Origin: Chromatiaceae bacterium
GTDB taxonomy: Bacteria > Pseudomonadota > Gammaproteobacteria > Chromatiales > Chromatiaceae
Assembly: GCA_024235175.1 (NCBI GenBank)
Contig: JACKMX010000004.1
Coordinates: 372,001-436,000, forward strand
Reading direction: 5' to 3'
Length of the DNA stretch: 64,000 nucleotides
Shown here piece by piece: positions 44,921 through 53,828 of the stretch (the stretch's first letter is position 1; each line of letters opens with the position of its first letter). The translations under genes were made by a program, and so were the position numbers. Below the pieces are notes generated by a model. It was not told where the DNA came from. It did no database searches and worked only from the letters and a program-made list of their open reading frames with translations.

Positions 44921-45345
44921 TGGCGATAGCGGTGAAGCGCCTCGGCTAGATCGGTAACCCCATACACGACGGCCTCTTCATCGAAGACGACCGCGGGATA
45001 ACGGTCGATGCCGTACTGCATCGCCTTGGAGAGGCCTGTTGCGGAGCGTTGGACTTGCTGCATCCGCCTTTCATCCACTTGTGCAACACGTTCGATTGCC
45101 TGGCGTCTGGCCGCGTCACCTTCGCTCGGCAGCCCACGAGAGAGCTGTGCCTCGAACCGCTTGATACCGTCGATTTCGTAGAGCTCGACTCTGTTTGCCT
45201 TGAGATCGGAGAATATGGGGAGGTCAGAAGTAGTGAAGACCTCAACCAGCGGTTGTTTGCCGGCCGAAACAGCACCATTCACCGTAACGAGCCCAGTGGC
45301 CGTGGCAAGTACCAGCATTCGCAAAGGATTGGACGGATTGAGCAT
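44896..45345 (-). CDS. Integrating conjugative element protein, PFL_4709 family (thioredoxin/TrbC-like)
   Basis: 149 residues from ATG 45345; an upstream TTG (45381) is possible but gives a worse N-terminus. Signal segment (MLVLATATGLVTVNGAVSA), then VEVFTTSDLPIFSDLKA and DRYPAVVFDEEAVVYGVTDL. The latter is the cis-Pro region of a thioredoxin fold, as in TrbC/PFL_4709 (TIGR03757-type) proteins. No CxxC motif is seen, so it is probably a structural periplasmic component rather than an oxidoreductase. Confidence 0.85.
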   Translation of the reverse strand: MLNPSNPLRMLVLATATGLVTVNGAVSAGKQPLVEVFTTSDLPIFSDLKANRVELYEIDGIKRFEAQLSRGLPSEGDAARRQAIERVAQVDERRMQQVQRSATGLSKAMQYGIDRYPAVVFDEEAVVYGVTDLAEALHRYRQWQEASAQ

Positions 45346-45739
45346 GAGGAGCAACGGCACACCAGATTGAACTGTGTGCAATGCTCTCTTTATGGGGACC
45401 TACGAGGAATAGAAAACCACTACGAATATTGTCGCGGTTTTGAGCGTGTTTTAGGTAGCCGAATAAAGGGATAGGAACTTGCTTTCAGCCGGCGCTGCCG
45501 ATGACGCCACCGTCAAGGCCAACAAGCCCGCCATCGCGTGTTTGACATAACCCTGGTTATCCGCACTGACCATCTTGCTCCCTCATGTTGCGAAAAACTT
45601 TCGCCTGGAACAGAGATTCGCTCATCTTGGGATCGTTTTCAAGTTGAATGCGCCGCGTGACGACGCAAGGGAGCCCGGGCCAAATAGCTGCTGGCTCAGG
45701 CAATGTCGGGAACAGGATGGTAGGTAAGCGGGGGAGCAG
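45346..45739. other. Non-coding gap in the transfer operon
   Basis: No convincing gene. Together with the IS91-type remnant to its right, it separates traC from the PFL_4709-family gene, so the operon has probably been interrupted here by an insertion that later decayed. Confidence 0.4.
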
Positions 45740-46137
45740 CACAAGGATGTGCTATTGGCGGACCAAAGGAAGGAATCTGGCTATTGTCCAGCCAGTCTTC
45801 CTCCACCGGCGGCGCTCCACATGGCGTAGGATCCGCTCGATCTCCGGCGCTTCCTCGATCACTGCCAGAAAGCGCATCTCGCCGTCGCAGTGCGGCAGAT
45901 GAGCGGGTCCACTTCGTATACTTTCTTGATCAGGCGCGTCCAGATACCGCGCGCGGCCTGGCTGAACTCGGTATCCGATTCGATGGTTTCGTCAGAAGGA
46001 GTCGGAGTCGACTCCGGCGTTGACCTGTTTCGTTCTCCCCGGCTGCGATTGCTATACCAACCGTAATAGTGCACCAAATGCTCGCCACGATCCGGTACGT
46101 GCTGGAGCAGGACTTTCAGCCAGGCCGCACCCGACAT
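45740..46137 (-). pseudogene. C-terminal remnant of an IS91/IS801-type (Y2) transposase
   Basis: Read from 46137: SGAAWLKVLLQHVPDRGEHL, VHYYGWYSNRSRGERNR, RLIKKVYEVDPLIC. These are the closing motifs of Y2 transposases. Just after DPLIC the frame fails, but in the next frame HCDGEMRFLAVIEEAPEIER and ILRHVERRRWRKTG continue the family's C-terminus. The break fits loss of one base in the C-run encoding the CPxC zinc motif near 45893-45896. The catalytic half is absent. Confidence 0.75.
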
Positions 46138-46193
46138 GATCTGTAGATATAGTAAAGGCTCAGGATATCTGAAACCCTTCAGATATAATGCGG

Positions 46194-48905
46194 CTACGTG
46201 CCACGACTTTCGGCGATACGCTCCGCCATCTGATAAACGGCTTCCAACTCGCTGCAGCCTTTCTCTCGCATGATGGCAGCCCGCTCCGCCTTTTCGTGCT
46301 TTTCCGTCATGGCCAACGCGAGGGAGAGCGGAGGTGGCACGTTACGAAACAGGGCTTCAAGATTGTCAGAGAGCACCACACCCTCGACATACTTGCCAGG
46401 CTCCTTTCGTGCCGACAGCAGCAGGCTGCGTTGCTCAACCGAGAGATCTTTGAACCGGGCGATCTGCTCGATTTCCTCCTTCGGCATCACCAGGCAAAGC
46501 CACCACTCCATCATGTTGAGCATCTTGCGGCTGGCGTCTGGGAAATCTTCCAGGTTCTGGGTGGCAATCCAGAACCAGGCCCCGAGTTTGCGCCACATCT
46601 TGGTAATCTTGACCACATAGCGGGCAAGCAAGGGGTTGGTGGTGATGATGTGGCCTTCGTCCGTGACCACGAGGGTTGGCCGTGCATCGCTCTGATGACG
46701 TTCGACCAGGTCGTTGATGTGACTCATCATTGAGATGTAGGCGACGGTGAGCTGATCCTCGTATCCCTCGCGAGCGAGGATGCCCATTTCCAGGATAGTG
46801 ACATCCGCTTCCGGCCACCGTTTGCCGGGACGATTGAAGAAGTGCCCGGCCAGACCGGAGCAGAACAACGCCATGCCGTCACCCATTTCGAGCGCCCGGT
46901 TCCGCCTATGTTCAGGCAGGCTGGCATCCCGGCCGATCTCGTTGAGGGCTGCGACCACATCCTGGGTTAGCACCTGATCCCGACCGGTTTCCTGGACGTT
47001 TTTCGCAGCGAGGAAGATGGCGTTTCGGATGAGCAGGCGGTCGGCGCGCGTCATGCGCGCATCCTCGCGCTCATCACCACCCGTGATCATGATGCGAGCC
47101 GCAATCTCCATCTCGCCCAGGATGTCGCGGCCGGTACCCTCCTCGTCCGAGTCGTCGTCTTCCTCAGTCAGCACGTCCGGATCCTCCGCTACGCGCAGCC
47201 GGCGCTCCTTCTCCAGGAGTCTGAGTGCATCGGCAAAGGGCGGCAGGCTGACATCGGTATTGGGATTCAGCGTCACCTGATTGAGCGCCAATTCATTTGC
47301 CTGAAAATGCTGGCCGAGCAGAGAGAACGAGCCTCCTGCCTCGATAATGAATATGCGTGGCCGGTAGACCGCCGCCATCTGCTGTAAGAGGTAGACCAGT
47401 AGCGCAGACTTACCAGCTCCGGTCGGACCAAGAATCAGCATATGCGCATTTTTCTTGCGGTCTTCCCGGTGCAGCGGATCGAAGACGAGAGGCTCGGCAC
47501 CCCGATTGAAGAACACCAGTCCCGGGTGACCGGTGCCACGGGATCGGCCATAGACAGGCAGCAGATTCGCCGTGTGGCGCGAGAAGACCAGGCGTGAACG
47601 ACGACTCAACTTGTCGAGACGCGGATCATAGGCCATCGGCAGATTTCGGATGTACGCATCCAGCGACAAGAGATCTGCTTCTTGCGTGATCGGCTGCAGG
47701 CCGTTCGGTAGTAACAGTGCATTCAATCGGTTTACGTTGCCGCGCAAGCCCTTAAGGTCATTGCCTCGCAGATAGAAAGCGATGCTCAACGGATAAAGCT
47801 TGTTGCCCTGGGCCATTTCGCGCTCAACGGCGTCGGCATCCTCCCGAGTAAGCGCGGCCTCCGCGGAATCACCCACCGCCGCCCGTTTCACCTGATTGAT
47901 ATGGTTCCTGGTCAGATCCTGTGGACGCACGCTCAGTGTCAGAACCATCACGGTGTGCTCAGGTAATCGATCGAACAACGCAAACACGTGGTCTCCGGAC
48001 TGGTGTTCGCCGGTCATGTGCCCGATCTCTGGCGCGCGCCGCAGACCCTGAACGGTGACCAGGGTGTGGGGCAGCCCATCAAACCACCAGGTCGCCGTGT
48101 CGTTGTCCGAGCGAGGCATGGCGAGTGTCAGACGCTCCGCGAAGTCGTATCCAAATGGCAGATCTTCGTCCCCAGGGTATGGAGCCACTTCGAGTAGTTT
48201 GTCCGGGTCACCGCCGGTCAGCTCCGGTTGCGGGTTGAACCAGGGCAAGAGCCAGGTATAGAGATTCTCGCCGGTGCCGCGCCGGGCGCGTATGCCGGCA
48301 CTGGCGAGTGCCGCCGTCCACTTGGTCGCCACATCGTTCAATGCCGCCTCGACCTCGATGGCTGGCGGGGTTTGACCCCGCATCTTGAGGCGTCGATAGA
48401 GCACCGCACGGACCCGCCGAATCTGGCCACGCCAGCGCGTCCCGGTGACGGCGGCATCCTCGAACAGGCCTCCCGGTCTACTGACCCTCGTCAGATGCTC
48501 GGCGAAGGCCTCCTGGTAATGGCGAGTGAAGATCGTCTCGCGTGCACCAGGCTGCGCATAAGCAGTGGCCTCTCGCTGAAACTGGGTAAGACTGGGCTCG
48601 TCCTGGACATAGACCTGCAGGACCCAGGGTGCATCATCGACCTCGGGGATCGCCTCAGTGAGCGCGGTTTGAATCGCGTCGCGAAGGTGGGTCATGAAGA
48701 CATCCGTGCGAGCCTCTGTGCCCACCGGTTCCAGCTCGAAAAGGGCGCCGACGCTGACTCCGTCTTCCAGTAAAAACGTGCGACTCTCCGGGATGTACTC
48801 CACCCAGGGCAACAAGTCGGTGAATGACGAGGGGCGTTCGTAGCAACCTTTAATGTCGGCTGACCGCACCGGCTGACTCGGCATCTTGTCGGTTGACACG
48901 GCCAC
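46194..48905 (-). CDS. traC: Conjugation ATPase TraC/VirB4-like, PFL_4706 family
   Basis: 903 residues. An N-terminal TraC/VirB4 domain (SFTDLLPWVEYIPESRTFLL) precedes a motor with Walker A MLILGPTGAGKSALLVYLLQ (about residue 490), a Walker B-like RPTLVVTDEGHIITTNPLL and ATQNLEDFPDASRKML. The length matches TIGR03744-type ICE ATPases. It energises pilus assembly and transfer at the inner membrane. An acidic insert (EEDDDSDEEGTG) is notable. It ends beside a small perfect inverted repeat (46165-46173/46178-46186) and follows the lipoprotein gene by 2 bp. Confidence 0.92.
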   Translation of the reverse strand: MAVSTDKMPSQPVRSADIKGCYERPSSFTDLLPWVEYIPESRTFLLEDGVSVGALFELEPVGTEARTDVFMTHLRDAIQTALTEAIPEVDDAPWVLQVYVQDEPSLTQFQREATAYAQPGARETIFTRHYQEAFAEHLTRVSRPGGLFEDAAVTGTRWRGQIRRVRAVLYRRLKMRGQTPPAIEVEAALNDVATKWTAALASAGIRARRGTGENLYTWLLPWFNPQPELTGGDPDKLLEVAPYPGDEDLPFGYDFAERLTLAMPRSDNDTATWWFDGLPHTLVTVQGLRRAPEIGHMTGEHQSGDHVFALFDRLPEHTVMVLTLSVRPQDLTRNHINQVKRAAVGDSAEAALTREDADAVEREMAQGNKLYPLSIAFYLRGNDLKGLRGNVNRLNALLLPNGLQPITQEADLLSLDAYIRNLPMAYDPRLDKLSRRSRLVFSRHTANLLPVYGRSRGTGHPGLVFFNRGAEPLVFDPLHREDRKKNAHMLILGPTGAGKSALLVYLLQQMAAVYRPRIFIIEAGGSFSLLGQHFQANELALNQVTLNPNTDVSLPPFADALRLLEKERRLRVAEDPDVLTEEDDDSDEEGTGRDILGEMEIAARIMITGGDEREDARMTRADRLLIRNAIFLAAKNVQETGRDQVLTQDVVAALNEIGRDASLPEHRRNRALEMGDGMALFCSGLAGHFFNRPGKRWPEADVTILEMGILAREGYEDQLTVAYISMMSHINDLVERHQSDARPTLVVTDEGHIITTNPLLARYVVKITKMWRKLGAWFWIATQNLEDFPDASRKMLNMMEWWLCLVMPKEEIEQIARFKDLSVEQRSLLLSARKEPGKYVEGVVLSDNLEALFRNVPPPLSLALAMTEKHEKAERAAIMREKGCSELEAVYQMAERIAESRGT

Positions 48906-48907
48906 CG

Positions 48908-49357
48908 TTACCGCCCTCCACTAGCGCTGCTATGGGGTGCCCCGTTAGCGGAACGCGCGGGTGAGATCTCGCCCGGCAAGGCATATTCCACCCGCTCGTA
49001 CATCGGAAAGGTCGTGGCGTAACCTGGCACCGGTACCCGCTCCTCGGTTGCGAGGTGCGGAAACACGTACATCACCAAGGTCGGATTCGGCAGGCGCGGA
49101 AACATCGTTTCGATCTCGTTGTAGGCATCCCTCGTATAGCCTTCTAACGGTGCGTCACCAAACGCCAACGGCCGGTTACCGAGTTCTCCTTTAAGGGCCT
49201 GGGGATCCTGCGCACCCATCTCCTCGAGGTGAGCATCGTAGATCGCCTTCATGGACGGTCCGTCCTGAGGCAATACCGCCTCCTTGGTACTGGCGCAGCC
49301 ACCGACTACCAGGCTAATCCAGACCAGTATGGTGACTTGCTTGATGAGTGGTCGCAT
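48908..49357 (-). CDS. ICE transfer lipoprotein (TIGR03751-type)
   Basis: 149 residues with a lipoprotein signal: hydrophobic ILVWISLVVGGC giving lipobox VVGG-C at Cys21, then STKEAVLPQDGPSMKAIYDA and a Pro-rich C-terminal domain (PRLPNPTLVMYVFPHLATEE; VPVPGYATTFPMYERVEYAL). This is the TraV/VirB7-like outer-membrane lipoprotein position in the ICE module, next to the TraB-like scaffold. It overlaps that gene by 44 bp. Confidence 0.87.
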   Translation of the reverse strand: MRPLIKQVTILVWISLVVGGCASTKEAVLPQDGPSMKAIYDAHLEEMGAQDPQALKGELGNRPLAFGDAPLEGYTRDAYNEIETMFPRLPNPTLVMYVFPHLATEERVPVPGYATTFPMYERVEYALPGEISPARSANGAPHSSASGGR

Positions 49358-50714
49358 GAGTCAATTTCCTGCCGATGGGATCGAGGTCAATGGGAAGATC
49401 CCGGTCTACGTGAATGGCCACCTTGGTGCCGGCCGATACAAACACCGCATCAAAACTCTGGGCCTGACGTTCCAGCAGCCATTTGGCGACCTCATTGCTG
49501 CCGCCTTCCACGGTTTTACCGAGCACGTAGGTTCCCGTGTCGCCGGTCACACTGTTGGTCACGCTGCCGGCATCGCTCACCACCGAGGTTGTTTCCGCCG
49601 CAGCGGCTGCCTGCGCCGCGGCCTGTATCGCCATCACGCCGATCCGCTGGGTAAGGAAGGCTGGGGCGTTGGTCTTACGCTCGCCGCTGATGCAGGGGAT
49701 GCCCTGTGCATCGGAGATCCAACCAAGCGGCTCGTCGGCGCCACCACTACCCGCCTGTCGGTCGTCCGAGGACAAGGTTCGGATCGTCCCGTCGTCGAAC
49801 ACGAAGGTCACCGAATCGAGTCGCCCGGTGACACAGGATAGCGTCCAATCGCCGACGGCCGTGCCACTCCAGACCATGCCTTGTACCCCCGGCACCGTGA
49901 GGCCGTTGGCGGCCAGGTTGTCTGCACCGGTAATAATCTTGAAGGGCATCGGGTCACGTACCTGACCCTGCACGGGTACTCGACCGACCAGGGCGGTCAT
50001 GGCAGTGGAGCCGATCAGGGTGGCGTTGCGCGGTACGGTGTAGACGGGCAACGTGCGCGCCTGCTCAATGCGGTCACCGACACCACGCGCAACATCTCCC
50101 GTCTTTGTTGCCGCTGCATCCAGATAGCCGCTCGTGGTGTGCTTCACCCGCTGGAGCATTCCCTTTCCCTGTTCGGGACCTCCGATTTTATCTAAGGGTT
50201 CTATCCAGTGGATGTCATCTGCGGCACCCTTCCCTATGCCGTCCAGTCCCAGACCCACCGGGATGTCGTTTGCGGGAGTATTTTTTCGTGTTTTTGAAAG
50301 CGACTCGGCCAGTGAATCCACCCGCGCGGTCAACGACGAGAGCACACCCGAATCGATGCGTGCACGATTTTCCTGATCGTGCTCACGGGCAAGGAGCTCG
50401 CGCTTCACACGAGTTGCGACATTCTCCTCTATCTGGGTTCGGCTCGTAATCAGTGCCTGGTTTTCCTTGCGCAGGCCGGCGTTATCACGTCTTAGTGCCT
50501 CCACCTCAGAGGTCATGGCCGCCACATTCGCAGTCAACGTCTTGATCGTGTCGGCGGGTGTATCGGCGTCGGGAGCCGGCGCCTTGGGGACGCTATCAAG
50601 CACAACCAAATCCGTCTCGCCGGTGGAGCAAGACTTCAAGGTCACGAACACCAGCATGAGCAATACCACGCCGGCGAGGATGGGTAAAAGTCGATTGCTG
50701 GTTGCCATCGCCAT
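49314..50714 (-). CDS. traB: ICE transfer scaffold protein TraB/VirB10-like, PFL_4705 family
   Basis: 466 residues. One N-terminal membrane helix (LLPILAGVVLLMLVFVTL) anchors a long periplasmic coiled coil (TLTANVAAMTSEVEALRRDN, VDSLAESLSKTRKN) and a C-terminal VirB10-like beta domain (LPVYTVPRNATLIGSTAMTA; LTVPGVQGMVWSGTAVGDWT). This matches TIGR03752-type ICE proteins, which span the envelope like VirB10/TraB. It sits in the usual order between the TraK-like and lipoprotein genes. Confidence 0.88.
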   Translation of the reverse strand: MAMATSNRLLPILAGVVLLMLVFVTLKSCSTGETDLVVLDSVPKAPAPDADTPADTIKTLTANVAAMTSEVEALRRDNAGLRKENQALITSRTQIEENVATRVKRELLAREHDQENRARIDSGVLSSLTARVDSLAESLSKTRKNTPANDIPVGLGLDGIGKGAADDIHWIEPLDKIGGPEQGKGMLQRVKHTTSGYLDAAATKTGDVARGVGDRIEQARTLPVYTVPRNATLIGSTAMTALVGRVPVQGQVRDPMPFKIITGADNLAANGLTVPGVQGMVWSGTAVGDWTLSCVTGRLDSVTFVFDDGTIRTLSSDDRQAGSGGADEPLGWISDAQGIPCISGERKTNAPAFLTQRIGVMAIQAAAQAAAAAETTSVVSDAGSVTNSVTGDTGTYVLGKTVEGGSNEVAKWLLERQAQSFDAVFVSAGTKVAIHVDRDLPIDLDPIGRKLTHATTHQASHHTGLD

Positions 50715-50724
50715 CGGGTTTCCC

Positions 50725-51540
50725 TCAGAGAGACGTCTCGAAGGGTCGTGCAGATATCAGGTATACGACCGTCGTGTCGGCTTCATCGCCGGCCACATGG
50801 AGACGGTTGTGCTGAAAGGCCGCCGTCAGCCAAGTTCCGCGCAGCTTCCGTGGATCCAATGTCACTGCCTTACCGGTACGGTTTCTGAGCTTCACACCCG
50901 TGACGTACAGGTCACCGGAGCGCCAGGCGACCAAGGGTTCTGCGATCAGCTGCCCACCATGCATCAGCTCCACCGCTTCACGACGCACAGGTACGCGAAC
51001 CACACCCGGAAGATCGCGCAGCAGTCGTGCCGGCGCATAGAGTTGCTGCGCAGCAAAACGTGTCAGTGCGACGTAACCGTATGCTGGAAGTGTGGGGGAT
51101 TGTTCGGTCTGATCTGATTCTTGGTACACGGGCACGCTCGAACTTCGTGACTCAGGATCCAGTATCTGAATCGCGGTCGCGCTATCGCCCTGTGTACCAG
51201 CCGATAGATCCAGGAGGTAAATAGCGCCGTCCTCGATCGCTCGGACCATGACCCGGGTGGGCTCGAACGGTTGGTGCGCCAGGAGATACACCGTGCCGGC
51301 GACGCTTTGCACCCGAAGTACGGGCTGGAGCGTCGCGGGCAAGCCGACCTTTACGGGTCCCGGGAAGTCGACACGCTTTTCCTTACCGACCTTCAGCGCC
51401 AGCTTAATCGGTGTCTTCTGCCAGGTGATGCGCTCCGGTAATTCCGTGTCCAATAGTGTCGTCCCTGCCCAAGAGAGCGCAGGCACAACAAGCAACAGTG
51501 CACGGAGGAAAGATCTTGTCTTCTTAAACCTTGGTCGCAT
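50725..51540 (-). CDS. ICE secretin-like component, PFL_4704 family (TraK-like)
   Basis: 271 residues from ATG 51540 (MRPRFKKTRSFLRALLLVVP), which begins a signal peptide ending about ALSWA; the open frame farther upstream overlaps the TraE-like gene and reads as non-protein. The mature sequence LPERITWQKTPIKLALKVGK and VMVRAIEDGAIYLLDLSAGT is typical of TIGR03749-type proteins, periplasmic beta-rich parts of the transfer channel. The C-terminus (FQHNRLHVAGDEADTTVVYL) matches the VirB9/TraK style. Confidence 0.85.
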   Translation of the reverse strand: MRPRFKKTRSFLRALLLVVPALSWAGTTLLDTELPERITWQKTPIKLALKVGKEKRVDFPGPVKVGLPATLQPVLRVQSVAGTVYLLAHQPFEPTRVMVRAIEDGAIYLLDLSAGTQGDSATAIQILDPESRSSSVPVYQESDQTEQSPTLPAYGYVALTRFAAQQLYAPARLLRDLPGVVRVPVRREAVELMHGGQLIAEPLVAWRSGDLYVTGVKLRNRTGKAVTLDPRKLRGTWLTAAFQHNRLHVAGDEADTTVVYLISARPFETSL

Positions 51541-51548
51541 TTCCTTTC

Positions 51549-52208
51549 CTACTCCTGGCCTTTTCGCTCGCTTTCTTCGGTGAGTTCCCCTTCGCTCAAT
51601 CGCCTCGGCCCTTCGCCTGCAAACCCGTCGAGCGCCAGCCCCCAGGGATTGGCCTCCAGGTCTACCGCATGCCGAACGACCCGAAGAGGGTAGCGGATCG
51701 CGGTCTTCTTGACCGTCATGCCCTTCACCGATTCGTACAGGTCCAGGTCCAGCCACACCACCCAGACCCCATGCTTCAAGACATCGACCCGGCGCTCCTC
51801 AAACCCGTGCCCCGGGATCTCCTGAACACCGCGCACGCGGTAAGCGAGTTCGCCCTGCCGACCCTTGAGCTCCATGTCGGCGATCAGGTCCGTACGGTAC
51901 TTGGGTGTCAGGTACGGCGAGACCGAGAAGATCGCCCGGCCGTAATCACGCGCCCCGTCTTCCGGCCACCGATTGAGCTGCTGAAAGATGTAAAAGGCGA
52001 AGGCGTAGACATTGGCCGGGGGGACTTGGTCAACTGCCAGTACCGCACCGGAACGCAGGTCCGGCGGTACGTGCACTGTCATTTCCTTCGGTGCCTGGCT
52101 CCAGCCGAACCAAAGCGCAAAAATGATCAGCGCCTCCAGCCCGATGACCACCCAGAGTGAGCGCAGGTGCGCGCGGACGTTATCGATCTCGTAGCGGTAG
52201 CGACGCAT
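51549..52208 (-). CDS. ICE transfer protein, PFL_4703 family (TraE/VirB8-like)
   Basis: 219 residues. MRRYRYEIDNVRAHLRSLWV leads into one membrane helix (VIGLEALIIFALWFGWSQA) and a periplasmic domain (VPPANVYAFAFYIFQQLNRW; YLTPKYRTDLIADMELKGRQ) as in TIGR03746-type proteins, VirB8/TraE-like inner-membrane assembly factors. Normally its start is immediately after the TraL-like gene; here a 264-bp palindromic insertion separates them. Confidence 0.87.
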   Translation of the reverse strand: MRRYRYEIDNVRAHLRSLWVVIGLEALIIFALWFGWSQAPKEMTVHVPPDLRSGAVLAVDQVPPANVYAFAFYIFQQLNRWPEDGARDYGRAIFSVSPYLTPKYRTDLIADMELKGRQGELAYRVRGVQEIPGHGFEERRVDVLKHGVWVVWLDLDLYESVKGMTVKKTAIRYPLRVVRHAVDLEANPWGLALDGFAGEGPRRLSEGELTEESERKGQE

Positions 52209-52212
52209 ATTA

Positions 52213-52476
52213 GTGCTCTACCCAGGTGATCATTGCGAGTTCAGTTAGCTTGTCAACGGCTACGGCAAGGCGCGTCTCGCAGGCAATGGCCATCCCCTTG
52301 GCAAGAGACGGAACGCAGTCCGTGGTCGTTGACAAGCTAACCCGCAGGGCGTCCCTGTGGTGTCCCACAGCTGCGTTCCAGTGCTCGACAATGGATCGGC
52401 CATTGCCTTCGCACAGCGCCTTGCTGCGGAACACCACAGGGACGCTGAATCCGTAATGATCACCTGGGTAGAGCAC
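52213..52476. mobile_element. 264-bp interlocking-palindrome insertion (MITE-like or structured RNA element)
   Basis: The ends are a 22-bp perfect inverted repeat (52213-52234 and 52455-52476; outer bases GTGCTCTACCCAGGTG). Centred on 52344/52345, further segments pair across the element: 52265-52273 with 52416-52424, 52281-52291 with 52398-52408, and 52310-52318 with 52371-52379. Two 15-bp hairpins form separately within each half: 52244-52258/52327-52341 and 52349-52363/52431-52445. It lies exactly between the TraL-like and TraE-like genes. Removing it would restore an end such as GRT-stop in TAATATG overlapping the next start, so it is an insertion. No target duplication longer than a base is visible. 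Confidence 0.65.
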
Positions 52477-52828
52477 TTGTCCTGCCAATATCCCAACTGC
52501 CAGTGCGGCGCACGAGCTTGGAAGGTCGCAGGCCTTTGTCATGCAACCAGATGACGAAGCGCTGTTGGTAGTAACCGTCCGGACGATTGCGCTTCAAACG
52601 TTGAAAGAGCGTCGCCGTGACTACCACCGTGGCCACGACGCCGACACCTGCCAACCCGAAGCCCATGGTGACCGCACCCATCAGGCCCGCCAGCACCAGA
52701 CTGACCGGCAGCCAGACGAACGCGGCCACCCCAACAATGACGCCGAGTTCCGACGACGAGCAGCCTTTGAAAATGGCTGGCTCGGCATTGAGCCTGTCGG
52801 CCAGGATGTCGTAACGGTCCAGACCCAT
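52460..52828 (-). CDS. ICE transfer protein TIGR03750-type (TraL-like)
   Basis: 122 residues: LNAEPAIFKGCSSSELGVIV, two hydrophobic helices (VAAFVWLPVSLVLAGLMGAV; LAGVGVVATVVVTATLFQRL) and RPDGYYQQRFVIWLHDKG ending RTGSWDIGRT. This is the small inner-membrane TraL-like protein of ICE modules. Its last residues SALPR come from the inserted palindromic element that supplies the current stop codon; the conserved family end is GSWDIGR. Function is probably retained. Confidence 0.87.
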   Translation of the reverse strand: MGLDRYDILADRLNAEPAIFKGCSSSELGVIVGVAAFVWLPVSLVLAGLMGAVTMGFGLAGVGVVATVVVTATLFQRLKRNRPDGYYQQRFVIWLHDKGLRPSKLVRRTGSWDIGRTSALPR

Positions 52829-52831
52829 GGC

Positions 52832-53182
52832 TCAGATGACGCCCGCGGCCTCGGTGAGGAGATAGCTTGCGAAGATCAGCACGATTGCGCCGACGATCCC
52901 AAGCACACCCACCTCGGCCCACTCCGCCTTGCCTTGTCGTGCCTCGTTGAATTTGGCGAAGCCGAGATAGGCGATCCACAGGAATCCGAGTACCGCGATG
53001 GCGAGACCCAGCACCAGTCCGCCATCCTTGATATAGCCCTTGATCAGGGCAATCCAGTCACCGGCAGCCGGTGCCGTACTCGGCGCCACCGGGGTCGGCA
53101 GTGCCGCCCATACCGACTGAACTGCCGTCATTCCAAGCAGCCCTACAGCCGCCGCCTTTTTCTTGATGCTCTTCATTGTCAT
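52832..53182 (-). CDS. ICE pilin-like protein, PFL_4702 family
   Basis: 116 residues from ATG 53182, with GGAGAG seven bases upstream. Signal peptide (SIKKKAAAVGLLGMTAVQSV-WA), a Pro/Ala linker and two helices (GGLVLGLAIAVLGFLWIAYL; VGVLGIVGAIVLIFASYLLT) around a charged hairpin (NEARQGKAEWAEV). This is the layout of VirB2/TraA-like pilins and of TIGR03745-type ICE proteins. It is followed after 3 bp by the TraL-like gene. Confidence 0.87.
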   Translation of the reverse strand: MTMKSIKKKAAAVGLLGMTAVQSVWAALPTPVAPSTAPAAGDWIALIKGYIKDGGLVLGLAIAVLGFLWIAYLGFAKFNEARQGKAEWAEVGVLGIVGAIVLIFASYLLTEAAGVI

Positions 53183-53285
53183 TGCCTGCTCTCCGAGGTC
53201 TTGGGGTTGCCCCCTGTTCACAACACGCCGGGGTAATCCCCAAGCCATAAACGCGACGCGCCTCCAACCGGCCTCGTCGCCCCAA

Positions 53286-53516
53286 TCAATTCAGATAGAA
53301 ACCCAGTACCAGGAGTACGATGCTCGCCCGCAACGCCCCCCAAGTTAGGTCGAACAACCCGACCTGCCCGTCTTGCCACGCCCGAAAGGTGCCAAGCGTC
53401 ACCCAGATCACCCACACGAAGGCGAGCACCAACACCACGCCGGCGATACCGGTGAGCAGGGTTCCCGGCGTAATACCTGACCCGGCTTGGAAGGCGGCAC
53501 TTTGCGTAGGAGTCAT
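53286..53516 (-). CDS. ICE small membrane protein, PFL_4701 family
   Basis: 76 residues: QSAAFQAGSGITPGTLLTGI, a strong helix (AGVVLVLAFVWVIWVTLGTF), RAWQDGQVGLFDLTWGALRA and a second helix. This matches TIGR03758-type ICE proteins. It is positioned between the RAQPRD and pilin-like genes as usual. Role unknown; probably part of the inner-membrane complex. Confidence 0.87.
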   Translation of the reverse strand: MTPTQSAAFQAGSGITPGTLLTGIAGVVLVLAFVWVIWVTLGTFRAWQDGQVGLFDLTWGALRASIVLLVLGFYLN

Positions 53517-53525
53517 CGCGACACA

Positions 53526-53828
53526 TCACCTGCGATAGTCACCGCGCAACGGCGGGAAGGTGCGTGGTTCAGCCCGGGGGACATCAATGTGCTCTTTAAT
53601 CCCCAATCGCACGCGCGCCAGGTCTTGACGCAGCCAGTCGTAACGGAAACGAACCCGGGCGTCCGGGTTCGCCTGGGATTCCGCGGAGCGAATCAATGGT
53701 TCGAGCGCCTGGAGTTCATGAATGAGGCGAGCGAGTGATTCACGCTCTGCGTCGGAATCAGCCAGGGCGGGCGCCGCAGCGAAAGTTGCGACTATGGTCC
53801 CAGCGACAAGAAATTGAGTGATTCCCAT
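53526..53828 (-). CDS. RAQPRD-family integrative conjugative element protein
   Basis: 100 residues from ATG 53828. Signal peptide (LVAGTIVATFAAAPALA), then an alpha-helical mature part: ERESLARLIHELQALEPLIR, RVRFRYDWLRQDLARVRLGI and PRTFPPLRGDYRR. The RYDWLRQDL and PL-x-GDYR pieces mark the RAQPRD family of plasmid and ICE transfer regions. Upstream, the operon is broken by the AT-rich defence-like cassette and an IS; PFL_4697 normally precedes this part of the module. Confidence 0.85.
   Translation of the reverse strand: MGITQFLVAGTIVATFAAAPALADSDAERESLARLIHELQALEPLIRSAESQANPDARVRFRYDWLRQDLARVRLGIKEHIDVPRAEPRTFPPLRGDYRR

Noticed and set aside
52210..52542. A 110-codon minus-strand frame across the palindromic element as a real gene
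   Set aside because: It overlaps the TraL-like gene in another frame, and its similar peptides on both strands are explained by the inverted repeats.
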